DNA of 5,522 bases from Candidatus Krumholzibacteriia bacterium (lineage in GTDB: Bacteria > Krumholzibacteriota > Krumholzibacteriia > LZORAL124-64-63), in the NCBI GenBank assembly GCA_030632925.1, contig DAOVTU010000248.1, forward strand, positions 1 to 5,522, in the 5' to 3' direction. The position numbers were made by a program, and so were the translations under genes. The notes below the pieces were generated by a model, which worked only from the letters and a program-made list of their open reading frames with translations, did no database searches and was not told the origin of the DNA. Shown one piece after another: positions 1 through 5,522 of this stretch. The stretch's first letter is position 1; each line of letters begins with the position of its first letter.

Positions 1-1045
1 ATTCGCCGCGCCGCCGGGTCAGTTCCATGACCAGATCCCCGCGCGGGGCCAAATCCCGGGCCACAACCAGTCCGCGGGCATAATATTGCCGCGCCTCGGC
101 CGGATGCCCCTCATCCCGGAACACGTCGCCCAGGAATTCCAGGGCCAGCGCTTCTTCACGCTGCATTTTGTGCTGTCCGGCCAGGGAGTACGCATCGAGC
201 AACGCGGTGCGCGCGCCAAAGAATTCGCCCTGCAGCCGCCGCACATTGCCCAACGCCACCAGGGCGCGGCAGGTCATGTCCGGATGGCTGCCCACCAGAT
301 CCAATTCCTTCTCGAGCAGCTCGACCGCCAGGCTGTAGTCGCCCTGCTTGTAACAGACGATGGCCAGATTCTGGTAGTTCTGAGCCATGCGCAGCCGGGC
401 GTCCAGGCGGGTATTGATGCCCAGGCTTTTTTCGAACCACCGGCGCGATTCGTTCAACCGGCCCATCGAAAGACAGGTCCAACCCAGGAAGTTGGCCGCC
501 ACGGCGCAGCGCCCGGGCTCGTCCAGAACCGTGAAGGCCGAACAGGCAAACTCCACATGACCCATGGCCTCTTCCAACTCGCCCTGCCAGCGCAGGGCCG
601 CGCCCAGAATGAGGCGCAACTCGGCGTGGTTCACGTCGGACGGATCCTGGCATCTGGCCAGCAGGTCTTCGGCTTCACTCCGGATGGCCTCAAGGTCTTC
701 ACCATAGAGGCGCGCGTTGAGGGCGATGACTTGTCCGCCCAGATCGTCCTCTGCGAGATAGCCGCGACGGCGGGCGGTGGCCAACCAGTCGAGGGCTTCG
801 GCGGGCTTCTTCTGCTCGATCAGGCACCAGGCCTGGAGCAGGGCTGGCTCGCGCAGTTCCGTCTTGTCGTCATTTTTGCTGCCGGTGAAAATCCGGTCCA
901 ATTCTTCCAGTGCGGTTTCGATGCGGCCCTGCCGGTAACAGAGGCGGGCTTCATGATAGGCCGGTGGCTGCTGCCTTTCACCGGGGGCGCAGGCGGGGCG
1001 CAGGGCCGCCGCCGTGGTCTGGGCCTTACGGGGCTCACGGCGCAT
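1..1045 (-). CDS. TPR-repeat protein, C-terminus beyond the left edge
   Basis: A minus-strand frame is open from the ATG at 1045 to the window edge, giving 348 residues with no stop; I checked every codon. From about residue 28 onward the protein is helical and repetitive, with tetratricopeptide-like units: residues 30-53 (YHEARLCYRQGRIETALEEL), 68-93, 139-172, 181-212, 220-251 (LAIVCYKQGDYSLAVELLEK), 258-289 and 298-332 (FLGDVFRDEGHPAEARQYYA). Small and aromatic residues recur at TPR consensus positions. There is no signal peptide and no membrane segment, so it is probably cytoplasmic. TPR arrays bind proteins or peptides. In bacteria, long arrays like this are often attached to regulators (LuxR/MalT-like, sigma-54 activators) or kinases, but no effector domain lies inside the window, so the function is unknown. 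The start is supported by a purine-rich AAGGGGGG about 7 bases upstream. The start codon overlaps the end of the upstream secreted-protein gene by 11 bases, suggesting one operon and translational coupling. Confidence 0.85.
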   Translation of the reverse strand, partial: MRREPRKAQTTAAALRPACAPGERQQPPAYHEARLCYRQGRIETALEELDRIFTGSKNDDKTELREPALLQAWCLIEQKKPAEALDWLATARRRGYLAEDDLGGQVIALNARLYGEDLEAIRSEAEDLLARCQDPSDVNHAELRLILGAALRWQGELEEAMGHVEFACSAFTVLDEPGRCAVAANFLGWTCLSMGRLNESRRWFEKSLGINTRLDARLRMAQNYQNLAIVCYKQGDYSLAVELLEKELDLVGSHPDMTCRALVALGNVRRLQGEFFGARTALLDAYSLAGQHKMQREEALALEFLGDVFRDEGHPAEARQYYARGLVVARDLAPRGDLVMELTRRRGE

Positions 1046-1418
1046 AGGGCCACCCCCCTTCACCCATCAGGTATTTGAAGGCGGCACTGTTCCAGGTGCG
1101 GGGCAGGAATATGAACGTGCCTTGGCCGGGCTGACCGGTCGACACATAGACCGGAACGAACAGGAATTCGACGGTCAGCAGGCTGGAGCCACCAGTGGTG
1201 CTGGCAATCAGGTCCGGGTTCTTGATGCCGGAGCTGCCGCCTGCGCCGTCGTCAGCCGAAGGGTCAAGCACACCATCGCCCGGATCGCCTTCGCTCCGGT
1301 CGGTGTATTCATAGGGATTGGCGGCATCGGCGGTGAGAGGGCTCAGCGTCGCCAGGAAAATCAGAAGCGCGAAGGCCAGCATAGAGGCCCTCAGGCGTGA
1401 CAAGACACGGCTTACCAT
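1035..1418 (-). CDS. Small secreted protein of unknown function
   Basis: This 127-residue protein has a clear Sec signal peptide: basic N-terminus (R4, R8, R10), hydrophobic core at about 13-25 (MLAFALLIFLATL), and an Ala-x-Ala site TADA with predicted cleavage after A32. There is no lipobox cysteine; the protein has no cysteine at all. The mature chain starts with an acidic, Gly/Asp-rich, probably disordered stretch (residues 40-65, EGDPGDGVLDPSADDGAGG). It then has a beta-prone hydrophobic part (83-112, LLTVEFLFVPVYVSTG) and ends in WPYAP. I do not recognise the family. The ATG at 1418 was chosen over the upstream in-frame ATG at 1511 because the signal peptide begins here and AGGAG lies 10 bases upstream. 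It is the first gene of a two-gene unit: its last 11 bases contain the start of the TPR gene. The periplasm, outer membrane or exterior is its likely location; a cargo or sensory partner of the TPR protein is speculation. Confidence 0.78.
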   Translation of the reverse strand: MVSRVLSRLRASMLAFALLIFLATLSPLTADAANPYEYTDRSEGDPGDGVLDPSADDGAGGSSGIKNPDLIASTTGGSSLLTVEFLFVPVYVSTGQPGQGTFIFLPRTWNSAAFKYLMGEGGWPYAP

Positions 1419-1510
1419 AAATATGGGGCTCCTGGGAGGGGGAGCGAGGTCCCGATGAGCCGGAAGAGGTCCTTCTGATCCGGTGGGAGGGGGCTGTCGA
1501 GGCCGGCGCA

Positions 1511-1524
1511 TTCAGGTTCCTGAA
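1511..1524. repeat. Short inverted repeat in the leader of the secreted-protein gene
   Basis: TTCAGG and CCTGAA form perfect 6-base arms separated by two bases (TT). The repeat lies about 93 bases upstream of the ATG at 1418 and roughly 75-90 bases downstream of the predicted transcription start. It could be a protein-binding site. As RNA it would be a poor hairpin because the loop is only two bases. Confidence 0.4.
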
Positions 1525-1606
1525 ATGTCCAGGATGATCACCATTTGGCATGGGCGAATCCCGAGGCGCTTTTCCCATCCGCAGCGAGTTACGAACAGAA
1601 CCGCAG

Positions 1607-1634
1607 GTTATCACCTATCTAACAAAACGGTCAA
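1607..1634 (-). promoter_or_regulatory. Probable sigma70-type promoter for the secreted-protein/TPR unit
   Basis: Read on the minus strand, TTGACC (1629-1634, five of six matches to TTGACA) is followed after 16 bases by GATAAC (1607-1612, four of six matches to TATAAT). An A/T-rich stretch directly upstream (about 1635-1652) resembles an UP element. The start of transcription would be near 1600, giving a leader of about 180 bases before the ATG at 1418. The promoter sits inside a nested inverted repeat (1611-1664), so control by a bound regulator is plausible. The consensus used is that of proteobacterial sigma70 and may not hold exactly in this organism. Confidence 0.5.
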
Positions 1635-1664
1635 GATAATTTTTGTTATTAACACTATAGGTGA
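1611..1664. repeat. Nested inverted repeat over the promoter
   Basis: The outer arms are TCACCTAT (1611-1618) and ATAGGTGA (1657-1664), a perfect 8-base match. The inner arms are AACAAAA (1621-1627) and TTTTGTT (1641-1647), a perfect 7-base match. The predicted -35 box lies between the inner arms, and the outer left arm touches the -10 box. This arrangement is typical of operators bound by dimeric regulators, or could be chance in AT-rich DNA for the inner pair. Confidence 0.5.
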
Positions 1665-1780
1665 CGTGTTGTGATTAATTTAGCCTTTGAAGGCGGCGCG
1701 CAATTTGATGAAGTGTGCGATATGTGTAACACGCCGGGTGTCACATTGGCATGGAAATTTGGCTGGGCAAAAATTTCCGG

Positions 1781-1810
1781 TTGAAGAAAACTTCAAGTCC
1801 CGGACCGGGA
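1781..1810. repeat. Two adjacent small inverted repeats
   Basis: TTGAAG (1781-1786) and CTTCAA (1791-1796) flank AAAA. Directly beside them, TCCCGG (1798-1803) and CCGGGA (1805-1810) flank a single A. The first could fold as a small hairpin in RNA from either strand; the second cannot fold tightly with a one-base loop and is more like a DNA-binding palindrome. Neither has a following T-run, so they are not terminators. Confidence 0.3.
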
Positions 1811-1907
1811 TCGGAGAATGAGCGTGGGGCAAAAATGGCCTATCGCTGCCACGGAGCAACAAGGCACCATACGAAACCAAAATATTATTGAATGTGGGAT
1901 TCAACCC

Positions 1908-1940
1908 AAAAAAAATGGGGAGCGGCACCGGCCACTCCCC
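1908..1940 (-). terminator. Rho-independent terminator of the beta-barrel gene
   Basis: On the minus strand, GGGGAGTGGC, loop CGGT and GCCGCTCCCC make a 10-base-pair stem (1917-1940) with one G-U pair. It is followed by an A and then eight T (1908-1915). It starts 21 bases after the stop codon of the barrel gene. The strong stem and T-run should separate this gene from the downstream secreted-protein/TPR unit. Confidence 0.92.
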
Positions 1941-1961
1941 AATTCGCGCCGCCAGCAAGGC

Positions 1962-2579
1962 CTATTGCTGGTAGAAATGGAAGGTCATCGCCAAGACATG
2001 ATTGGTGGCGCCAGCGGCGGTGATGTTGCCAAAGTCGCCCATGTCGATATCCGTGTATTTGTAGCTGATGCCAAAGGCAAGAGCGTCCGAAGCTCGGAAT
2101 TCGTAGCCAGCACCCAGGGTATAGGTGAACCCACCTTCCTTGAACAGGATGCGGTTCTCGGGCAGGGCGGCGTTGACATAGAAGTCGATTGAGCCGGTAC
2201 CGATACCGCCGTTGACCCAAAATCCTTCGCCCCGGGGGTAGTAGTAGACCTCGGCCAGGAAATTGAGATTTGTCGTCGAGGCCGGCGCAATGCTCTGGTA
2301 AAGGCTGCGTTTCCAGCCGGATATGCCTACAAAACCGACCAAATTGTCATTGCGGGCCCAGCCCAGGCGGAAGGCCCCGGAAAAGGTCGAGACGTCACCG
2401 GTGTCAAATTGGTTGCCGTCGGCGCCGGTGAACTGCACCGAATTCCAGCCGTGGCCCTGGTCCAGCCCGAAGACGACGCCATCGCGATCGTGGCCGCCAA
2501 GGTCCATGGCCATAGCGTTGAATGGCACCAGTATGAGCAGAGCGGCGAACAGGATATGCGAAAAGTTGGGTCGGGCCAT
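1962..2579 (-). CDS. Outer-membrane beta-barrel protein (OmpX/OmpW-like size class)
   Basis: This 205-residue protein has a Sec signal peptide (core ILFAALLILVPF, residues 9-20) with an AMA cleavage site after A24. The mature chain of about 181 residues has alternating hydrophobic/polar stretches typical of amphipathic beta strands: 34-50, 66-90, 103-116 (NLNFLAEVYYYPRG), 118-136 (GFWVNGGIGTGSIDFYV), 150-163 (GFTYTLGAGYEF), 166-178 and 193-203 (HVLAMTFHFY). Aromatic belts and a C-terminal strand with an aromatic near the end fit insertion by the BAM machinery. The length matches the 8-stranded barrel superfamily (OMP_b-brl type). The closing strand ends FHFYQQ rather than in a terminal phenylalanine. 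Substrate or role is unknown; such proteins act in adhesion, small-molecule passage or surface protection. The ATG at 2579 is chosen because AAGGAG lies 6 bases upstream; the in-frame ATG at 2597 would place that site inside the coding region. It is a single-gene unit, divergent from the CcsBA gene. Confidence 0.85.
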   Translation of the reverse strand: MARPNFSHILFAALLILVPFNAMAMDLGGHDRDGVVFGLDQGHGWNSVQFTGADGNQFDTGDVSTFSGAFRLGWARNDNLVGFVGISGWKRSLYQSIAPASTTNLNFLAEVYYYPRGEGFWVNGGIGTGSIDFYVNAALPENRILFKEGGFTYTLGAGYEFRASDALAFGISYKYTDIDMGDFGNITAAGATNHVLAMTFHFYQQ

Positions 2580-2827
2580 CGGGCTCTCCTTGGACATAAT
2601 AAGGACAGGGCTGGGAACTTCCGGAAACAGGCTGAATCTAAGCGAATTATCGGCCAACGTCCAGCGTGGGGAGAGGTTGTGAAAAAAATCGCAGTTGGGT
2701 ACCGATTTTATAGGGCGTCTGGGCTGGTCGCGGGCTATATTTCTCCCACTAAAATGCTGGTAGAATTGAACGAGGATTTGCGTTTTTGCCACCCAGCGGT
2801 GGAATGGCGCAACCCCCAAGCTTCTGG
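2580..2827. promoter_or_regulatory. Divergent promoter region between the barrel and CcsBA genes
   Basis: These 248 bases must hold promoters for both divergent genes. For the barrel gene, TATAAAAT on the minus strand (2705-2712) is a good -10-like box without a recognisable -35. An alternative minus-strand pair is CTGGAC and TAGATT nearer the gene, 18 bases apart. For the plus-strand gene I find no convincing -35/-10 pair. A small hairpin, CCACC and GGTGG around CAGC (2789-2802), lies just before the alternative CcsBA start at 2804. No T-run follows it, so it is not a terminator. Confidence 0.35.
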
Positions 2828-5522
2828 ATGGTCATCGTGAAAGGCTTCTTCAAGAATCCCGTCATCGCTTTCCTTTCTTCTCTCAAACTCAGCGCATTTT
2901 TACTGGTGGTCGTGGCAGTGGCTTCGGCCCGGGCCACTTTCATCGAATCGGCCGTGGGCCGTGACGGTGCCTATGACCTGATCTACGCCGCGACCTGGTT
3001 CGAGGTCGTGCTGGGCCTGATCATGGTGAGTTTGACTTTACTGTTCGTCAAGCGCTGGCCATACAAGCCCCAACAGTGGGGCTTCATGCTGCTGCATATT
3101 TCGATCATCGTGATCTTGCTCGGCGCAGCCATGACCCGTTACATGGGCTACGAAGGCATCATGCCCATCCGGGAGGGCGCCACGACAGATTACGTCTATT
3201 CCGATCGTGCCCACTTGCAGGCAACGCTGGGCAACCAGACGGCTACCTACCCCGTGCGCATGTGGAAGCCGGATGCCAACGACATCTGGCAGAAGATCGT
3301 ATTGCAGGGTGTGGACTATAAGCTGGGCGTGACCGAGTACTGGCCGAATTTCACCGAGGTGTATCAGGAAGGCCCCGGCGGTCCGGCCGGCTTCAACTAC
3401 ACCGTGGCTGGCCATGACCATGGCGGCGGGCACATGCTGCTGCAGGGCGATAAGGCGACCATCGGCACGGCAGACGCCCGTTATATCAGTGGCGATTTCA
3501 GCGGCGGCATGTCGGCCTCGCGCTATGGCGACCTGCGCCTGAACATCGATGGCGAGTCGTGCAGCTTTCCGGTCAACCCGACTTCGGGTGAAGAAATGAC
3601 CTGCAACGGCTACCGTTTCAAGGTGACCGAGTTCCAGTCGGCCTTCCAGGTCGGCGGCGGCGCGAACCTGGACGGTCCGCTGACCAACCCCATGATCAAG
3701 GTGGCCATCACCGCCCCGGACGGCAGCCAGGGTGAACGCACCTTCTTTGCCTTCCATCCGGATTTTTCCATGGGGCACAGTGGGGCCGAAGTGGCCTTCA
3801 CGGACTTGAACATGCTGTACGCCCTGAACCAGGGGCTCGAATTTGCCCGTGGTGGCGAGACCGGTCTGCGGGGCCGCGCCTCGTTCGACATGGTGAGCAT
3901 GGACATGGATACCCAGGAAGAAGTTTCCCTTCCTGCCGGTGAGATCTTCAACTTGCGTGAAGGTGTCATCTATCGCGATACCAACGGCGACATCAGTTTT
4001 GCGCCCATGAAGATCATGTCTTCGGTGGTGCTGGCGCCGGCCCACAGCGACAACGCCAACAACCGTGCGGCTGCCCGCGTGGTGATCCGCGACATGAACG
4101 GCAACCAGGCCGATGCGGTGTGCATGAAGCGGGACCGGCCCAAACGGGTGACCCTCAATGGTGAAACCTTCGAGCTGGCCTTCGGCCCGGTGGTGAAGCA
4201 ATTGGACTACGCCGTGCGCCTGGATGACTTCGTGCTCAACACCTACCCCGGCAGTGACAATCCGGCCACCTACGAAAGTTACGTGACGCTGATTGACAAG
4301 GAAGCCGGGGTGGAGAAGGAAGTGCACATCTTTATGAACCACCCGATGAACTACAAGGGGACGAAACACTTCCAATCGTCCTACGATCAGGATCGCGGGG
4401 GCACCATTCTTTCGGTGAACCACGATCCCGGCAAGTGGCCCACCTACTTTGGCTATATGCTGATTTCGCTGGGCTTCATTCTGATCATCGCCAAGGACAC
4501 CTTGTTCCCGGTGAAGAAGAAGGCCAAAAAGCCGGCGGCTACCGCGGTGGCGGCCATGATTGCGGTCATGGCGTTGTTTGGTGCTGCTGGCAGCGCCCTG
4601 GCCCAGGATCATCCTACCGGTGGAAACACGGGGAACACCGAAAGTACAGACCATGCTGAACACAGCGCCAACGACGGGCACAATCATGCGCCCGCGCCGA
4701 GCACCGGCTTTGTGGCGTTGAGTGATCCGGCCCGCGAACTGGCTTCGCACCTGATCGTGCAGGATTATCGTGGACGCATGAAGCCCCTGGACACGATGGC
4801 CCGTGAGATGGTCATGAAAGTGGCCCGCAAGAGCACGTTCGAAGGCCGGCATCCGGTGGATCAGTATCTGAGCTGGTCGTTGAACCCGACTTTCTGGTGG
4901 GACAAGCCGGTGATTTCGCTGGCCCGTTCGCCGGGACTGAAGGACTTGCTGGGCGTGAGCCACGAAACGAAATACGTCTCGGCGGCCAGTCTCTTTGATG
5001 AGCGCGGCCAGTACCGCATGGCTGATACGGTGCAGGAGGCCCACCGCACGCCGGACCGGGACCGCTCCAAGGCCCAGCGCAAGCTCATCAGCTTCGACGA
5101 GCGCTTCAACATGCTGTACATCTGCTTCCGCAGTCAGACCCTGGCGATCTATCCGATCCCGGGTGACGACAACCACACCTGGAAAGACTTCGAGAAAGTG
5201 CGCGCCAGTCTGAATGCCGAGCAGACCACCGTTTACGAGGCTGCTTATACAGCGCTGATGTTCGGTGTCCAGAGCGGCAACAATACCCAGATCGTCGATG
5301 GCCTGACCCGCACCGCCGCCCTGCAGCAGCAGTACGGCGCCGCGGTGATCCCGTCGGACATGACCATCAAGGCCGAGCTCTTCTACAACAAGAGCCACAT
5401 CTGGTCGTGGATGATGATTCCGTTGCTGGTGACTTTCGTCTTGCTGATGGGCGTTTACCTGGTGAATCTGTTCCGCCACGGTGGCAAGCCGCTCAGCTAC
5501 CGCAATCCGTTCTACAGCTTCG
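2828..5522 (+). CDS. ccsBA: Fused ResB-CcsA cytochrome c synthase (CcsBA), C-terminus beyond the right edge
   Basis: System II cytochrome c maturation: CcsBA carries haem across the inner membrane and attaches it to CxxCH apocytochromes in the periplasm. 898 residues are visible. The ResB half has the N-terminal LSSLKL segment with TM1 (about 12-35), TM2 (54-75), TM3 (84-104, with H90), and a large periplasmic domain (about 105-537). That domain ends in the characteristic HFQSSYDQD and SVNHDPGKW motifs (514-537), followed by TM4 (539-556). A basic KKKAKK stretch (563-568), a second hydrophobic stretch (571-592) and a His-containing linker (594-622) follow. Then comes the CcsA-side extension, with VQDYRGRMKPLDTMARE (644-660) as in Bacteroidota-type fusions, and a TM at 858-880. 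The WWD domain is not reached; fused family members are about 1000 residues or longer. The start is uncertain: ATG 2828 fits the family's N-terminus, but no Shine-Dalgarno is evident. ATG 2804 and GTG 2837 are in frame. The frame is intact throughout. Confidence 0.93.
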   Translation, partial: MVIVKGFFKNPVIAFLSSLKLSAFLLVVVAVASARATFIESAVGRDGAYDLIYAATWFEVVLGLIMVSLTLLFVKRWPYKPQQWGFMLLHISIIVILLGAAMTRYMGYEGIMPIREGATTDYVYSDRAHLQATLGNQTATYPVRMWKPDANDIWQKIVLQGVDYKLGVTEYWPNFTEVYQEGPGGPAGFNYTVAGHDHGGGHMLLQGDKATIGTADARYISGDFSGGMSASRYGDLRLNIDGESCSFPVNPTSGEEMTCNGYRFKVTEFQSAFQVGGGANLDGPLTNPMIKVAITAPDGSQGERTFFAFHPDFSMGHSGAEVAFTDLNMLYALNQGLEFARGGETGLRGRASFDMVSMDMDTQEEVSLPAGEIFNLREGVIYRDTNGDISFAPMKIMSSVVLAPAHSDNANNRAAARVVIRDMNGNQADAVCMKRDRPKRVTLNGETFELAFGPVVKQLDYAVRLDDFVLNTYPGSDNPATYESYVTLIDKEAGVEKEVHIFMNHPMNYKGTKHFQSSYDQDRGGTILSVNHDPGKWPTYFGYMLISLGFILIIAKDTLFPVKKKAKKPAATAVAAMIAVMALFGAAGSALAQDHPTGGNTGNTESTDHAEHSANDGHNHAPAPSTGFVALSDPARELASHLIVQDYRGRMKPLDTMAREMVMKVARKSTFEGRHPVDQYLSWSLNPTFWWDKPVISLARSPGLKDLLGVSHETKYVSAASLFDERGQYRMADTVQEAHRTPDRDRSKAQRKLISFDERFNMLYICFRSQTLAIYPIPGDDNHTWKDFEKVRASLNAEQTTVYEAAYTALMFGVQSGNNTQIVDGLTRTAALQQQYGAAVIPSDMTIKAELFYNKSHIWSWMMIPLLVTFVLLMGVYLVNLFRHGGKPLSYRNPFYSF

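Larger units (their letters stand above)
1419..1961. other. Gene-free intergenic region
   Basis: I see no convincing gene in these 543 bases on either strand. Short reading frames of 63 and 92 codons exist but lack ribosome binding sites, and the 92-codon one runs through the terminator. The region holds the barrel gene's terminator at its right end, an AT-rich block (about 1617-1683) with a minus-strand promoter and nested inverted repeats, and a leader of about 180 bases before the small secreted-protein gene. Several small inverted repeats are present: 1511-1524, 1724-1732, 1781-1796 and 1798-1810. An uncharacterised small RNA or operator array could be here, but nothing matches an RNA family I recognise. 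Confidence 0.6.

Noticed and set aside
86..1078. A 330-codon open frame on the plus strand, antisense to the TPR gene
   Set aside because: It is codon-for-codon in register with the minus-strand TPR frame, has no domain or signal, and disappears where that gene ends. The minus-strand reading shows TPR periodicity and an appropriately placed ribosome binding site.
1483..1674. A 63-codon plus-strand open frame
   Set aside because: It has no coding signature, runs through the AT-rich promoter block, and is antisense to the leader of the secreted-protein gene. No family is recognisable.
1721..1747. A CRP-type binding site
   Set aside because: TGTG and CACA elements are present, but their spacing does not match the TGTGA-N6-TCACA consensus.
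1680..1958. A 92-codon minus-strand open frame after the barrel gene
   Set aside because: It begins inside the short gap after the barrel stop codon, reads straight through the rho-independent terminator, and has no convincing ribosome binding site.
2580..2819. N-terminal extension of the barrel protein to the ATG at 2819
   Set aside because: The extension would place a signal peptide 80 residues into the protein and bury a good Shine-Dalgarno site (AAGGAG). The start at 2579 explains both.
4560..4625. A separate CcsA-side gene beginning near the signal-like segment
   Set aside because: The reading frame is continuous from the ResB half with no stop, and fused CcsBA proteins are well known. 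An internal ATG (for example at 4555 or 4570) has no good ribosome binding site.
3038..5479. An 813-codon open frame on the minus strand, antisense to CcsBA
   Set aside because: Its translation is rich in His, Arg, Val and Gly with no recognisable domain, while the plus-strand frame encodes clear ResB and CcsA motifs throughout. In GC-rich genes with strong third-position bias, the mirrored frame often lacks stops. It is a shadow, not a gene.

Overview
The window looks like chromosomal DNA from a GC-rich (by eye about 60%) Gram-negative bacterium. The Gram-negative call rests on a secreted beta-barrel protein that fits the outer membrane and on a System II cytochrome c maturation protein. The fused ResB-CcsA form, with its N-terminal extension on the CcsA half, resembles the CcsBA proteins of Bacteroidota and related FCB-type lineages. 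A deep-branching, probably uncultured FCB-like phylum is my best guess. No rRNA or other phylogenetic marker is present, so this is inference only.

Layout: the left two thirds of the window's first half is transcribed leftwards (minus strand). A small secreted protein (1035-1418) overlaps by 11 bases the start of a TPR-repeat protein that runs off the left edge (348 residues visible). The pair is preceded by a long leader and a plausible sigma70-type promoter near 1607-1634, which sits inside a nested inverted repeat. Next upstream is another minus-strand gene (1962-2579) for a 205-residue beta-barrel protein with a signal peptide. It ends in a strong rho-independent terminator (1908-1940), so it is a unit separate from the small secreted protein/TPR pair.

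The right half (from about 2828) is one long plus-strand gene, divergent from the barrel gene, for a fused ResB-CcsA cytochrome c synthase. It runs off the right edge with 898 residues visible: the whole ResB half, a hydrophobic, signal-peptide-like junction, a histidine-containing linker, and the N-terminal extension of the CcsA half with its first membrane segment. The WWD haem-handling domain must lie beyond the window.

I see no obvious functional link between the CcsBA gene and the other three genes. There is no mobile element, CRISPR array, tRNA or rRNA. I do not see a clear novel system. The points most worth a second look are the nested palindrome around the promoter at 1607-1664, the overlapping pair of a secreted protein and a TPR protein, and the signal-peptide-like junction with histidine linker inside CcsBA.
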